A DNA stretch of 64,000 nucleotides from Gerris lacustris. Taxonomy: Eukaryota > Arthropoda > Insecta > Hemiptera > Gerridae. Where the stretch lies: assembly GCA_951217055.1 (NCBI GenBank), contig OX578276.1:66081144-66145143 (forward strand). Reading direction: 5' to 3'. The position numbers and the translations under genes were made by a program. Positions 38,201 to 50,199 of this stretch are shown piece after piece. Numbering within the stretch: position 1 is the stretch's first letter; every line of letters starts with the position of its first letter. Under the pieces are notes generated by a model. It ran no database searches. It was not told the DNA's origin and saw only the letters and a list, made by a program, of their open reading frames with translations.

Positions 38201-41200
38201 TGACCATCCACATTGGACATCCATATAGGGGAGAACTGACTTAAAATTTGACTCAAGAAGTATCATGTTTTCTCACACACACTTATATTTTATATTCTCT
38301 TTATTACTCACTTATCAAGTAATTACCTCCCTTAAAGATTAAAATTTTAAGGATAGTAACTTTTGGGAGGTTTTCCATTAATTAATAAAAATGTTTCTGT
38401 CAGCGTATACCTAAAAAGGTTGTAATGGAATGTAAGTAATTTATAGAGTGTAAAGGATTATTGAAACTTGAATCGAACATGTTACCATTATTATTATTTT
38501 ATTTAAAACAATCGTATTCAGTTAATGCTTAGTTATAAAATATACCTTATTGCTTATTGTATACCTTGATTGTAGAGCCGGGTTGATATTATGTCTAGAG
38601 GGTTCATGGCTATGGTCACCAACACACCAGCTAACATACTGGCTAGGAATGAGTTTAAATAACCTGGTTCGATGCTATAAATCTAAAAATAAAATTAATT
38701 CAAGATTAGTTGTTGAATTTAGATCTTCCCAATAAAAATTCTGTCAGTAAAAATTTTTATTGTTTTAATTTGAATATTGTTAATGTCATTTTTTATTTTT
38801 TTGTTGTTTTAGACCTGTTCAACATCATTCTTTTTTTTACAAAGTTAGGTTTACATCAGTATAGACTGTTCCGCTACAAAGTAAATTTATAGTCCTTAAA
38901 GTATTTTTTAATGCATTCAGAGCTAAATAAAAATACTGTCAATCATTAAATACATTCAGGGCTGATAAATATCCATATTTGTAAATGGAAGTTAAAAAAA
39001 AAGAAAAAAAAGTAATGTATGGGACAGAATTATTTAGATTATAAATAAACATATTTAGACAAAAAAAATCACATATTGACAAGTATGTATCATGCATAAT
39101 AATGTCTATATTTGATGATTGACACAGTGTTTTTTTCGGTTCTTTATTATTTAAAAGTACTTTAAGGACTGTACATTTAAATTTTTCTTGGGGTGGTGGA
39201 CATTGTATTACCTTGTTAAAGTACTCTCAAATAATTCAAAACTGAAAATAAACAGGTCAAGTGTGTGCTAGTCAGCACACCATAGGCGGCCGAAGGTATG
39301 GGCTTGGGGGGGCTAAGCCCCCCAAAAATTTTGAGTGTTCAACAAATTTTATCAGCCAACAAAAATCACAAGAATTGTAAAAGGAAAGGCTAGATATACG
39401 TAAACATACGAGCCATACTTTTGTTGTATTACATTATTTCTGATCGGTAAACTTTTACATTAGTTTAATAATTGTATTTTTCGTGAAACCATATACAGTG
39501 AAGTTGTTGTCAGAATATTTACAATTAAGCCAAGAAAACTGCATTTGGTTTAGATTTGTGTTAGTTCAAGCTATATTTTGTATAAGTAAAGTTAAAAATA
39601 CATTTTCTTAGTTTGCTCAAATTGTTATTGCACATTTCTTGCTCTCTAAATGCTAATCAATAGAAATCAAAATCACTCTGATAAATTATTCCTTTTTTAT
39701 TTTTATTACTTTTTTAAAACGATTTTTAGAAAGACGTTTTTCTCCCGCGGAAACGCCGTTTTCGTTGCGTTGTCAGTAAACGCCGCAAGGGTCGAAAGGA
39801 TATTTTTCATGAGTATTCTTGGTTTCTTCGGGTTCGAGTGCTAAGTTGTTTTAAATAGGAAAAAAGAGAATATTTGGAAATTCAACCCAATATAATTGCA
39901 AACCCCCACCAATTTTGAACAAATAAAAACGGATATTTAAATACGGTCGGTTGAAACCAGAAAAAAATAATTGTAAAATTACTAAGGCACTAAAGTAAAC
40001 AATAACCAATCCTCTAAACCGTTTAAACTTGGCAAAATGGCACAATAATTATTATTTGGTTAATAGCTTGGATGAGTTTGTTAGCCTGAATAAAAGCTCT
40101 GTGGCAGTTAATAACGTCTGCTGTTTAAAACTTTACAATTTGTACTTCTTTTAACTTTTAAATGATTTAACTTTAAATAAATCTGATTCCTCCATTTGAA
40201 AGCCATAAAATACTGCTCATTGTTTGTATCTAAAGGCGGGGATACACTAGAGCATTCGCCCCCGAATGAGATGCGTTTGCCCCGTTTTGCTGATATGGAT
40301 AGGGCGAGCCGAACGGAAACGCTTGCTTATTCGGGGCGAATGCTCAAGTGTATTAGACACTAAAATACCTTAAAAACGTAATTTTTTGTGTTACATTATT
40401 AAAACTTTCCGGGGGAGGACCCCCCTCCCCCCTTTTCCTAAGGAGTATTTACCCCCCCCCCCCCCAGACACACCCCGGTAGCGTCAGCCCCCCCAAATAT
40501 ATTGCTCTAGAGCCGCCTATGCAGCATGCAGCACACAGCGAGGGTCCGTAGGCAACCCTGTATAGTTTAGAAGTTCCCTATTGATGGCGTTTTTAAAATG
40601 CTAAAAAGTTTACTTTGAACTATCCTATGGGTCTGATATTCTCAAAACACATAAATAAACTTCTGATAAAGTATTTTTTTGCCACTGAACTGGACTACAA
40701 CCATATAAATACATCGAAAATACCATAGTTATAAAAAAACATATTTTGTCAATGAAAAATATAAAAAAAAGTCTCAAAATTTCCAAAAAGTGGTATCTTT
40801 ACTTTTGGTCGAAGAATGTTCAGGAATTTTTTCAGATTTTTGCACTTCACATAAGCGAGATAGAGGAGGGGGACACGTTTCACACCCACTTCAAACTTGC
40901 CTACGCTCGCCCTATTAATGTTATAACCAAAGAATTATATATTTTGGTAATCAGCTCGACGTACCCTTACATATGACACCCCTCACGGTGTCGAAAAAAA
41001 AAAAAAAAAATTAACCCTTAAGTTTTTTTACCCTAATTTTTTTGAAAAATATTTTTTTTAAGTCGCTATATTTTTAAAATATGTGGGTAGGTACAAGACA
41101 CATGTATGCCAAATTTCAAAGTGATTGGACGAAAGGTGTAGCCATGAGAGCAGGCGACCGGACGGACGGACAGACACGCACAGGAAAATATAAGGGTCCT

Positions 41201-44007
41201 TGGTTTTGCCTACAGACCCTAAAAACATTGTGTCAATCATTATCATTACATATACCAGGACTATACACTGAACATATTTGTCAATTTGTTATTTTTTTTT
41301 GTCTAAATATGTTAATTTAACATCTAAATAATTTTGTCCTATACGTTACACACTTCATAATTTTGCAGAAAAGAAATGACTTTTTTCAACCTTCCTAAGA
41401 GAGAAAAAAATAAAGAAACCAGGATTGTTATACTGAAAACAAAATGAAAACTCATATTAGTTTCGTTAGATATTTGTGGCAAATAAAACTCACTATGTTT
41501 AGGATATGTGTAAGATTTGATATTAGTCTAACTGACTTTTACCCACAAACAAACTAAATACTAACTCGGTTATCAGCTAGAAGTTGTTTTGAGTAAGTGA
41601 AGGAAACTAGCTGAGTTGAAGAACCAACCATTCTCCTTGGTACAGATCCAAGGCAACCCTGCCACAGTCCTAATATACCTGTAATAGTATGTAAAATTAA
41701 AAAGATAAACTCATAAAAAAAAAAAAACATTTTAGCACCATATCTTCTAAATGTCTATTACTATTCTTAATGTATAAATGCATTTACTTTTAGAATGACT
41801 TACCCTGAGATCTGAATATAGATGAGAGAGCTTGGAATGTCCCTTCAAGGTTGTGCTGGGTTCCCACTGCAATGCTTTTACTAGACTGTGACTGCAGCCG
41901 TATTTTCACCTTGAGATAAAAACCATTTCAGTATGGTTTTCAATCAGAAAATTCTTCCCTAGAAATAGTACTAGTCACATTGCAAATTCTTAAATACATA
42001 GTACGCAATTTGTTTTGAATTAATAATTTTCTAGCAATTGCCAATAAGATTTTAATCCCTAAATCAGATTTGATACTACTCAATATTAGGATTTTGGACT
42101 CTTGTTTTTTTTGCAATTATTCTAGATTATAATGATTGCTACCGTCTGTATTTTCTCAATTATAAAGTATTTTTTAGAGAGAAGCATTGAGATAGGGTAT
42201 ATATGTTGTATTAGATTTTGAGAGATTTAACATGTTTTGTTACACTTGGTCCAACAATTTTCTAGTTTTTAGGATTTCGTAGATCCTTCTTGAAACTCTT
42301 ATGCTGAGGATGATGTGTCTGTCTGTCCGTTGCTCTTTGGTTCATATCTCCTGAACCGTTAAAGATAAAAAGATTAAATTTAAAACTCTGGCACAAATTT
42401 TTGACCCACACATAGGAAAATATAGAGAAGTTAAAAAGTAAATATGCATATGCGTAACTTGCAAAAATGTGGTAAACTCAATAATTTCATTTTTTTAAAA
42501 ATTTTCGAGTGGGGTATAAAACGAAAGCTGCTGATGAGAAGGTCACAAATATATACATGATTTTTAAAACGTTGGATTCTTTATTGGTATAATGAGTTGA
42601 AATATACCCCAATAATCCCCCCCCCCAACCACCTTAACGGCTAGTCCTAAAATTTGGAAATAATTCATGCAAATACCTCATTACAGGGTGATGAAAATTT
42701 CTTGGAAAAATTTAATTTAACTTGTTGTCGCTATCGATAAAAAACATTGTGACCCCCGGGGGATCGAACCATTGATTTACCTATATGGTAACCTTCTTAG
42801 GGTTGGTAACCTCTATAGGGTTTACTTTTAAATAAATGATTCATATAGCGTTACGAAAAAATGCTAATTAATTAATTAATTATATTTAAATGATGGTGGT
42901 GACACATAATTTTTCTTTTTTTGTCAAGAAATGTTAAACGTATTTTTTAATATTTCCTTAAAATTAAATCAAAAATCATTTAAATCATTAATTAAATCCA
43001 TAGCTTATACTTACAAGGTAGAAAGGGCTGCCAGTGTAAGCAGTGAAAGCTCCAAGTACAGCAGCTACTGCAGCACTCTTACTTAGTGAAACTTGACCAT
43101 TTTCATTAACAGTATAACCTCTTTCTTGAGCGACTTGATAACAACTTAGCCTGATCCCTGAAAAAAAAAAAAAAAAAAAAAAAAATCTAATTTAAACCAT
43201 TATTGACCAAAAAATCTTTGGAGTCTTTTTATTATTTATTAAACCAAGAAGATGGTCAGAATTGGGGGCTAGGAAATATACAGACTTAAGAAAATGCTAT
43301 TTATTTAAACAAAATACTTGTGAGGAAAACAATGAAAGTGTATTTTTTAACCCATTCAATGCGGGTGGATCCAAGCCCTCCCTTTCAGCCCTCTGTAGCT
43401 CTATTCTCCGTGCCTCGAGTAGAACCATCTTGCAAGGCTCCGCCAGGCCCGCTCACGTTTGTATCCACAGTGGATCCAAACTTTTTTTTTTAATTTTTAA
43501 TTTATTTTTAAATTAACTTTTAAAATTGTTTTGATATATACAGTCACTAAGGTAGGTTCATGAATTGGATTACGCATTGAATGGGTTAATGCTTACTGCT
43601 CATTAAACCAAAAAAAAAATACATTTTTATATGGACTATTCATACCCCACACTCCCCCCCCCCCCCATCATAACTTCTCTTACTTTTAAGGGTTTGAGTT
43701 CCAGCCCCCCCCCCCCCCCCAGAAACAAATTCTTGGTATGCCTTTGTGAATAATAAAATCAATTTATATTACCATTCATAAAAAGCTGATGCCATAGAGC
43801 TGGAACTAAGCCAGCCTGAAGTGCTATAAATCCATCTGTCCGTGCAATGATATACATTGCATGAAAGAATCCTTTATAGTGAACTGCATAGTGGCCTTTA
43901 GCTTTCAGTTCTCCTTGGAGTTGAAATCTGGTCTTAACAACTTCTAGAGGGTTGGTTAGTAAGGTGGCAGACATAGCACTGGTGGCTGCTATTGCAACTT
44001 GCTCCAT
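35278..44007 (-). CDS. SLC25A35: Mitochondrial solute carrier, SLC25A34/SLC25A35 type, six exons
   Basis: In transcript order the coding exons are 44007-43773, 43157-43015, 41909-41804, 41678-41566, 38682-38565 and 35480-35278; phases agree throughout and the product is 305 residues, the family's length. The three carrier repeats are visible: repeat 1 with [18 protein letters not shown], repeat 2 with [14 protein letters not shown] (the acidic residue replaced by Y, as in vertebrate SLC25A35) and [19 protein letters not shown], repeat 3 with [14 protein letters not shown] and [17 protein letters not shown]. These proteins sit in the inner mitochondrial membrane; the substrate of this subgroup is not firmly known, though relatives carry dicarboxylates. 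The stop is TAG at 35280-35278. An acceptor-like TATTTTAG about 39 bases before the ATG (near 44046) suggests a noncoding 5' exon farther upstream. Introns hold a Helitron candidate, a LINE tail, a hAT-like element and a MITE. Confidence 0.93.
35612..36798 (+). mobile_element. Non-autonomous Helitron candidate in carrier intron 5
   Basis: The left edge is A followed by TCTATATATAAAATTAAAG, the common TC start of arthropod Helitrons. The right edge is CTAG followed by T (36795-36799), preceded by a short hairpin (CCCT/AGGG, about 36771-36787). Insertion between A and T, no terminal inverted repeats and no target duplication all fit. No Rep/helicase gene is present. An earlier TC at 35606 is an alternative start. 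Confidence 0.6.
37850..38110 (-). pseudogene. 3' end of a degraded LINE ORF2
   Basis: On the minus strand the frames read [11 protein letters not shown], then [11 protein letters not shown] and KEEGKNMKRT, and finally a [13 protein letters not shown] tail. This follows the common 3' end of RTE/CR1-like ORF2 proteins ('WIGHxLR...RGRPK..WRR...E......W......R..WR..V.AL'). It is broken by stops and shifts. It lies in carrier intron 5, in the same orientation as the carrier. Confidence 0.6.
39281..40521. mobile_element. hAT-like element with CATAGGCGGC ends, 1241 bp, in carrier intron 4
   Basis: CATAGGCGGC at 39281 is matched inverted by GCCGCCTATG ending at 40521. Subterminal GGGGGGCTAAGCCCCCC on the left and a run of C on the right recall animal hAT families. 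The flanking octamers CAGCACAC and CAGCATGC agree at 6 of 8 bases, fitting an aged 8-bp target duplication. No transposase was recognised. A small palindromic MITE is nested at 40235-40356. Confidence 0.6.
40235..40356. mobile_element. Short palindromic MITE, about 120 bp, Harbinger-like end
   Basis: GGCGGGGATACACTAGAGC at the left is mirrored by GCTCAAGTGTATTA at the right, and the inner GCATTCGCCCC/GGGGCGAATGC pair perfectly. The left end resembles the AGGCGGAAATACAC end of the Harbinger element at 12739. It is much more GC-rich than its surroundings. One terminus appears to be lost. Confidence 0.6.
40560..41250. repeat. Dispersed repeat with GGACGGACGGACAGAC
   Basis: The block contains GCCAAATTTCAAAGTGATTG, then 50 bases later GGACGGACGGACAGACAC. 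The same arrangement, an 'AAATTTxx' word near a run of GACGG/CCGTC, recurs in several distinct repeats between 42 and 63 kb. It lies in carrier intron 4. No coding sequence is seen. Confidence 0.45.
42290..42780 (+). repeat. Dispersed repeat family B, copy in carrier intron 2
   Basis: In order: CTGTCTGTCCGTTGC, GAACCGTTAAAG, TTTTTGACCCACACATAGG, AAAGCTGCTGATGAGAAGG, a C run, AACGGCTAGTCCTAAAATTT, then CATTGTGACCCCCGGGGGA. The same words in the same order occur at 58800-59400 on + and at 60583-61690 reversed. No protein is encoded. Confidence 0.65.
43351..43585. mobile_element. piggyBac-like MITE, 235 bp, TTAA target
   Basis: CCCATTCAATGCG and its exact inverse CGCATTGAATGGG bound the element, and each side is flanked by TTAA (43347-43350 and 43586-43589). 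A TTAA duplication with CCC-starting ends is the signature of piggyBac-type transposition. The interior is GC-richer than the surroundings. It lies in carrier intron 1. Confidence 0.8.
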
Positions 44008-44184
44008 TGAATCTATTCATCCAAAAGTAAATAATTGAGATTTGTCTAAAATAGACATTTAAAAAGAACAGGGAGGTTCACTTCTTTAGAATCAAAGGCC
44101 CCCTTTTATGAGCGGTTGCTTCGAGGTAATAATTTTACATGCACAGCGCACAGCTATAGTTTTTTGTTGCTTAGCTTATCCATA

Positions 44185-44342
44185 GCTGTTCCCTTTTCTT
44201 TTTGTAAACTCGTCTAACCATCTTCTTGCCGGCCTTCCTCTACTTCTTACATTTCCATATAGGGCTCAGTCACTATCCTAGCCCTTCAGTCTGTACACAT
44301 GACCAGCCCCCTTCAACTTCCTTTTATCTCCTTGTTTTACAA
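44185..44342 (-). pseudogene. C-terminal fragment of a LINE ORF2
   Basis: On the minus strand the frames read LKGAGHVYRLKG, then NVRSRGRPARRWLDEF. The GHVxR...RSRGRPxxRWLDE pattern is the usual end of many RTE/CR1-like reverse transcriptases. Internal stops are present. It lies just upstream of the carrier start codon. Confidence 0.65.
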
Positions 44343-46489
44343 TGACTTTTTTTCAACCATCTGACCATCTTTTTGTATTATGAAACAAGTGAGGCAAATA
44401 TCCAAGGTGCATAACTGTCAAATGGAAAGGAACTTTCCCTGTATAGTTTTGTCCTGTACCTTAAAAATATTTCTAATATCCAGTAGTTTTTTAAATTTAT
44501 TTTTCATTATCTCTAATGTAGTTATTTTTACAAAGAAGATTTTCATGAAAATTATTAAGGAAAATATTAATACTAACCCATAGAGTAAATTTGACCACTT
44601 TTATATCTAAACAATCTCTCTAAATTGGAATTTCAGGTAATCCTGTTAAATTATTCTGTGTAATTGGAATAGTAAAATAAGTCTTTATTAAATATTTTTA
44701 TTATGGTTTATAATTATATCAATTTTACACATTTATATCAATCTGTATTACTCTTCGAGTTGCATTTATTAATTTTTACTTTCTTATATAAAGAGAAAGT
44801 ATTGTGATAGTGCGAAAATTCAATTTTGACATTTTGATGGATTTACACGTTTTGAGGTCCCCTGAGTCCAACAAAATGGTTTTCAAAAAATGTCTGTCTC
44901 ACGTTTGTCTATGCAGATGCCTGAAGCCCAAACTTCTGGGCCGATTTTGACGAAATTTGGCATCACACCCTGAGGCGAACTCGACAAATGAATTTTAACT
45001 CAGTCAAGCTGACAAAAAGTAAAAAAAAATATTTCTCGAAAACGGTTCTGTATTTTTATTAACAAATTCTAAAATGTAGTCCATTTACATACAAATCTAA
45101 CGATATAAGCCGTTCCCGGGAAAAATCTTGTTCCTGAGAAAATAGCTTTAAACCTCGGACGGAGAGAGGCCAGGTTCGATTCCCCGCTGAGGAGACGTTA
45201 TTTTTATGAAATATTTTGATAAAATGTTCAATAATTATCAAATGTACCTATGAAAACTAATAAATGGAAAAAAATGGGCTAAGTAATTATGAACTGGTAT
45301 ATGAGAAAGTTTGTCTGAGTTGTCTCGGGTTGATTTTTTTTTGTATATTTGTATAGAGCAGATAGGTTTGAAAAAAAAAACCTAGTTTTGAGAAATTACA
45401 TTTTTACTTTCTTATATAGAAAATATTATGATGGTGCAGAAATTCGATTTTGATAGATTTATGCTTCAAGAGACACCCTGAGTCCAATTTTTTTTTTAAA
45501 TAGTCTGTTATCTGTAGTCTATTTAGACCCTAAACTGCTGGATTAATTTTGATGAAATTCAGTTTGCATCTTAAATGAAAAATGGATTTAGCCCTAAATT
45601 TCGAGGAACTCCCAACAACTGAAAAATCATAATTATACATTGTTAATCAATAATGGTTTTTAAGTCCACTTTTTAGTTGAATTAATTATCCCAGAAAAAA
45701 TCTAGTTTCTGAGATATTGATGAAAATAAATCTGATTTAGCTAATCAAAAACAATATGTAAAAATTCACTTGTTTTTAAACATTTTTATAAATTAATAAC
45801 TTAAATTATACATTACGGAATTTAAATTTTCAATTACTATGTATATGAGAAAGCTTTGTTCGAGTTCTTTATCCAATTTTTTATTGATGCTGGAATAACA
45901 TATTCCCCTCTGCAATTCAAAAAAAATTTCTGACCTCTAAAATTTTAGATAGTTCATTCAAATAATCTAAAATTTTGAAATTTGAAAATGGTCTAGCAAA
46001 GTGAATAAAGTATTGATAATGATTAATTGTGAATTGCTTCGTGGTCTCCCCACTTAGGTTCAAAGTTAGTAAGGATTTTGTCTTTATCAGTCAGAGAATC
46101 TCAAAATTTGAACTTTACATTGTTCCATCTTGGAAAATGCCTGCTCATGAACATAAGTGGAGAACTTTGAATTGTTAACTTCTTTTGAGGTGTGATGTTT
46201 CTATCCGGCCCACAGGCCTTTGGTTGCAGATATGTTTTATACTATCACTTTCCTAGCTGATCTTCACATTTTTGGCAACCTTTCTAAATATATTTCATTT
46301 AAATTTAATTCAGATTAATTTTAACTATTTGATTCATCTTGTTTATTTTCTCATGGCTTGTTCTTATCACGTTTCATCTCATGTCTGCATAAATCAGCTT
46401 TTCTGGCATCAAAAATATTATGTTGTTTTGTTTTGTTTTTTTGTCCCAAATCAAATTGATTCATTTATTGTGATAAACAACATACAGAA
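44343..46489. other. Repeat-rich stretch, no host gene
   Basis: At 44870-45050 and 45430-45560 are two diverged copies of a dispersed repeat (CCGATTTTGACGAAATTTGG and a variant), each followed by sequences about CCCGGGAAAAATC or CCAGAAAAAATC. A tRNA-like B-box word (GGTTCGATTCC) is at 45173-45183, without a convincing tRNA fold. The remainder is AT-rich. Confidence 0.4.
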
Positions 46490-47118
46490 TAGCGCCCCAT
46501 CCACTGTCGTTCTTTCCGCAAGGAAAGCCGATTCCGTCAAGAAAGAGTGTTAGTGTATGGGGTTCAAGAGGAAAGAACGGCAGGATTATAATCTTACAAG
46601 ATCATCCCGTCGCGCCATCCTCTCCATTCTTGTCAACCGATAAGTTTCATGTGGATGGGATAGAGATAACTGTTGAGATCCACTGTCGTTCTTTCCGTCA
46701 AGAAAGAGTGTCAGTGTATGGGGTTCAAGAGGAAAGAATGGCAGGATTATAATCTTGCAAGATTATCCCAATTAGGCAACGAATCCCAAAGGTTTGTATG
46801 ACACGACACGCTTTCCCTCGATAAGACAACATTCCCTTGGAAAGTGAGAAGAAAGAGACCACCCACACGTGTTCTTTCCTTTTCGCCTCACAAAATTAGG
46901 ATCTATTAAGACAAATAGGATTATGCTATTTCATGTGGATGGGCAACGAAGGGATTGTAGTCACACGACAAGCCTGCAGAATGGAATGAGTGGATTGTCT
47001 CACAGGAAAGTGGTTGTGTGGATGGTAATGAACATGATTATCAATCATGTCGTGCTTTCCTTCGCGATTAAGAAAAAGGAAAGTCTGTCGGGAAAGAACG
47101 ACAGTGGATGGGGCGCTA
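46490..47118. mobile_element. DNA transposon with GCGCCCCATCCACTGTCG terminal repeats, about 629 bp
   Basis: The terminal inverted repeats match perfectly over at least 26 bp (GCGCCCCATCCACTGTCG and on through TTCTTTCC), flanked by TA on both sides, which fits a TA target duplication. Inside, a block of about 100 bp (46501-46609) is repeated directly at 46680-46771, and the word GAAAGAAYGRCAG recurs. No transposase is encoded. Perfect ends point to recent activity. Confidence 0.8.
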
Positions 47119-47768
47119 ATGTCGCAAACATTTAAGTCCCATTATTAGGCCTGCTGTTGAAACTGTTGGCAAACAAATGTTTTTTTTAGTAAAAGGTAGG
47201 TTACATTTAACAGGTTATACCCAAAAAACTTTTTCGAAGAAAAAGGTCTCTGCTCTCAGCCTTTTGAACCTAGACTTTTAGGAATTACAGTTTAAACATT
47301 AAATGCAGCTCAGTTAATGATCTTAATAACCAGCAAATTGGTAAAAGGACAAAGGGGTTATAGTTAAGGGATAGGGAACCAACACCAGTCCCTCTTTAGC
47401 TTTCCAGAAAAGGTTAAATTTCTAATATTTATGTATTTATATTAGGATTATAACGATAATATAATTATAATCATATTATGATTACGATTGAAAAGATGTA
47501 GGAAATTAACTACAATTTGACAACGATATTAATATTTCATTGCTCTTTTTAACAAATCTTTCATTAAAGATTAAGTTGTGGTTTTTATCAAGCTTTTGTG
47601 GAACTTATTCAGTCAATAAAACTCAAAGACCATAATATAGATCAGTTGATTGTAAAAAAAACACAATAGCTAAATTGTAGTTCTGAGCTATTATGGAAAC
47701 TGATTAAGTATGTTGTTTGAATGTTTCGTTGTAAGGATATGTGTATTTTCGTTTAAATTGCAAACTAT
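47119..47768. other. Intergenic stretch, nothing recognised
   Basis: AT-rich single-copy-looking sequence without an open frame or terminal repeats that I can identify. Confidence 0.4.
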
Positions 47769-47871
47769 TCAAACAAATATTATTAATTCCTATTGTTATA
47801 ATATACTTACCCTGCTAGACTACAATTTTGGCCAAAATAAAATCCAATAAACATCAAATAAAAAATAAAAA
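47769..47871. repeat. 103-bp near-identical direct repeat, copy 1
   Basis: It matches 49318-49420 with one mismatch over 103 bases. Read on the minus strand the block ends GTCTAGCAGG|GTAAGTATA at 47811, a strong splice donor, so it may be a noncoding first exon of a minus-strand gene; the carrier gene lies downstream in that direction. Confidence 0.8.
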
Positions 47872-48136
47872 CAACCGTAGGCAAATTTATTATAAATTTA
47901 AATTTGAGGGAACATCGTTCTGTAAAAGTTAAAGACAAAATAAGTCAATATAGAATAATTAATCAGGTAACATAATTCTTGATTCAATAGAAATAGAAAA
48001 CCGGCATGTTTTGATCCCTTATCAAATCTTCTTGACATTCTTATCAGCTTCTTAAGAGTTTTTGAATCAGCTGTGTGATAAGATATCATTAAAAAAAGTT
48101 TTAAAAAATATATTATTTTAACATGATTTTATATAG

Positions 48137-49110
48137 ATTTATATACAGGGTGATCCAAAACTTCGAAAACACCTTAATATTTCCGGTTATAATTGAGATA
48201 TTAAGTTCCCGTTTGCGGGTATCTTAATCATTTATAAAAAACTACTTTTTTCCGCCATATTTGGATTCAACTTTGAAATTTTAAATTGGAACATCCATAA
48301 AGTGATACATTTTTGGAAAGCCCTTAAAAAAAGAAAACATTTGCTGCAAACCCGAGCTTTCTATCTACTCCCGTCCCAAAATGGCGGACACTCAAAGTGT
48401 AAAAAATGACTCGTTTTTTGTTATTTTCAATAGTTTAGTAATTAGTAAGATATAAAACATCGGTCCAAGACAACTTAGACTAACATTCTCATACAATCTC
48501 GGACCCAGATCCCATAAAATATGAATATAAAATTAAATATTTATTGCATTAAGCTTAAGCTCGCTTCGATGATAAACCTACGTGATACTTAGTTAATTTG
48601 TATTATTTAAAATGTGTACAACAGGTGGTTGTTTACTTTTTGTTTTTGATTTTCAACGAAATCAGATTTATTTTCATCAATATCTCGGAAACTATGACTT
48701 TGATAACTAACTTTGTTCCCTGGGATCTGGGACCGAGATTGTATGAGAATGTTAGTCTGAGTTGTCTTGGACCGATTTTTTATATCTTACTAAACTATTG
48801 AAAATAACAAAAAAAGAGCAATTTTTTACACTTTGAGTGTCCGCCATTTTGGAACGGGAGTAGATAGAAAGCTCGGGTTTGCGGCAAATGTTTTCTTTTT
48901 TTAAGTGCTTTCCAAAAATGATTCACGTTATGGGTGTTCCAATTTAAAATTTCAAAGTTGAATCCAATATGTTGAAAAAAATTATTTCCCACCAAAAAAG
49001 TAGTTTTTTTTACAAATGATTAAGATACCCGCAAAAGGGAACTTAATATCTTAATTATAACCGGAGATATTAAGCCGTTTCCGAACTTTTGGATCACCTT
49101 GTATATAAAT
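48137..49110. repeat. 974-bp palindromic element with TATACAGGGTGATCC end
   Basis: The arms, about 48137-48514 and 48720-49110, are reverse complements at high identity, around a loop of about 200 bp. The left end reads TATACAGGGTGATCC and the right end GGATCACCTTGTATA, resembling the TATACAGGGTGTCCC ends at 57014. The loop holds AAGCTCGCTTCGATGAT, also found near 24962. No coding capacity is seen; open frames in the arms are antisense mirrors of each other. Confidence 0.85.
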
Positions 49111-49317
49111 AAAAGACTAGCACTGTTTAAGTAAGTACACATTTCTCACTCAAAAGGTACAAAATTTCAAATAAGCTTTCGTACTACTACTTTACAACGT
49201 TCAATAACCTACACGCACTCGAAATATATTCACATGTTCATTCATAATTATAATATTGTGTACCTTTTTTACATTTTTAATTGAAGCTTGGGTTTTATAT
49301 GGGTCAGAAAAAATATG

Positions 49318-49420
49318 TCAAACAAATATTATTAATTCCTATTGTTAAAATATACTTACCCTGCTAGACTACAATTTTGGCCAAAATAAAATCCAATAAA
49401 CATCAAATAAAAAATAAAAA
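49318..49420. repeat. 103-bp near-identical direct repeat, copy 2
   Basis: Partner of 47769-47871, separated by 1549 bp and enclosing the 974-bp palindrome. The minus-strand donor-like GTAAGTATA is preserved here too (at 49359). A G run of about 22 bases follows at 49487-49508. Confidence 0.8.
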
Positions 49421-50199
49421 TGTCGTTCTGATTTATTTTCATCAGTCAATTAATTTAGTTTGCCGACAACGACTCCAAGCAGGGGGAGGGGGGGGGGGGG
49501 GGGGGGGGAGAGGATGAGTTAAATTGTATTTATACCCTATGGTTTTATCATTCGCTAATTTGTAAAATCTGTAGCTGGAATCTGCAAGGGCGCCGAGAAT
49601 TAAAAATATTTCGAAACCACTGTAATTTAATTAATAAGTCAAAACCGTATTCTTAAAATTTTATTCCCCCCCCCCCCCTTTATGTAAGTCATTTTCACTT
49701 TTGCACTCGTATTAGACTTATGGACTTTTTTTTTATGCGACTTCAAAATGGGAAATTTTGTTAGAGGATTCACGAAAAGAAATAAATATTATTATATTCT
49801 GCATCTAAGGGGTGGGCAGTTGGTGCAGGTATAGGTGTGTCGGCGGTAAAACAGAGGAACTTTATAATGGGTTATTTTTAGGTTTTAGGGTTGAGGAGAT
49901 TAGAATAAGGATTTTATTACAAGAGAATACGCAGAAAGAATAAAGATTAAAATTGGCCAGGGGGGATTTCTAGTCACCTCTTCTCAACTTCAATCTTTAT
50001 CCCTATCTCTGATAAATATTATTCATCTTCTATTTTCCGTTACAAATTATCTTTTCTATTTTCTAGTAATCGAATTCGATCAACCCACCCCTTCCCCCAC
50101 TAGGATTCCTCGTACAGTCAGGACATATACCTCCACTAACATACGAACTAACTGTGCGTCGTGCGTTACTGCTTATGTTTTGTTGAACTTGCACTATGT

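Noticed and set aside
38710..38892. 60-codon open frame in carrier intron 4
   Set aside because: AT-rich chance frame adjoining an exon on the other strand.
45160..45195. Possible tRNA gene (GGTTCGATTCC)
   Set aside because: The T stem does not pair properly and no anticodon arm or A box could be built around it.
46490..47118. Direct repeats resembling a CRISPR-like array
   Set aside because: Only two copies of a 100-base block inside a transposon in a eukaryotic genome.
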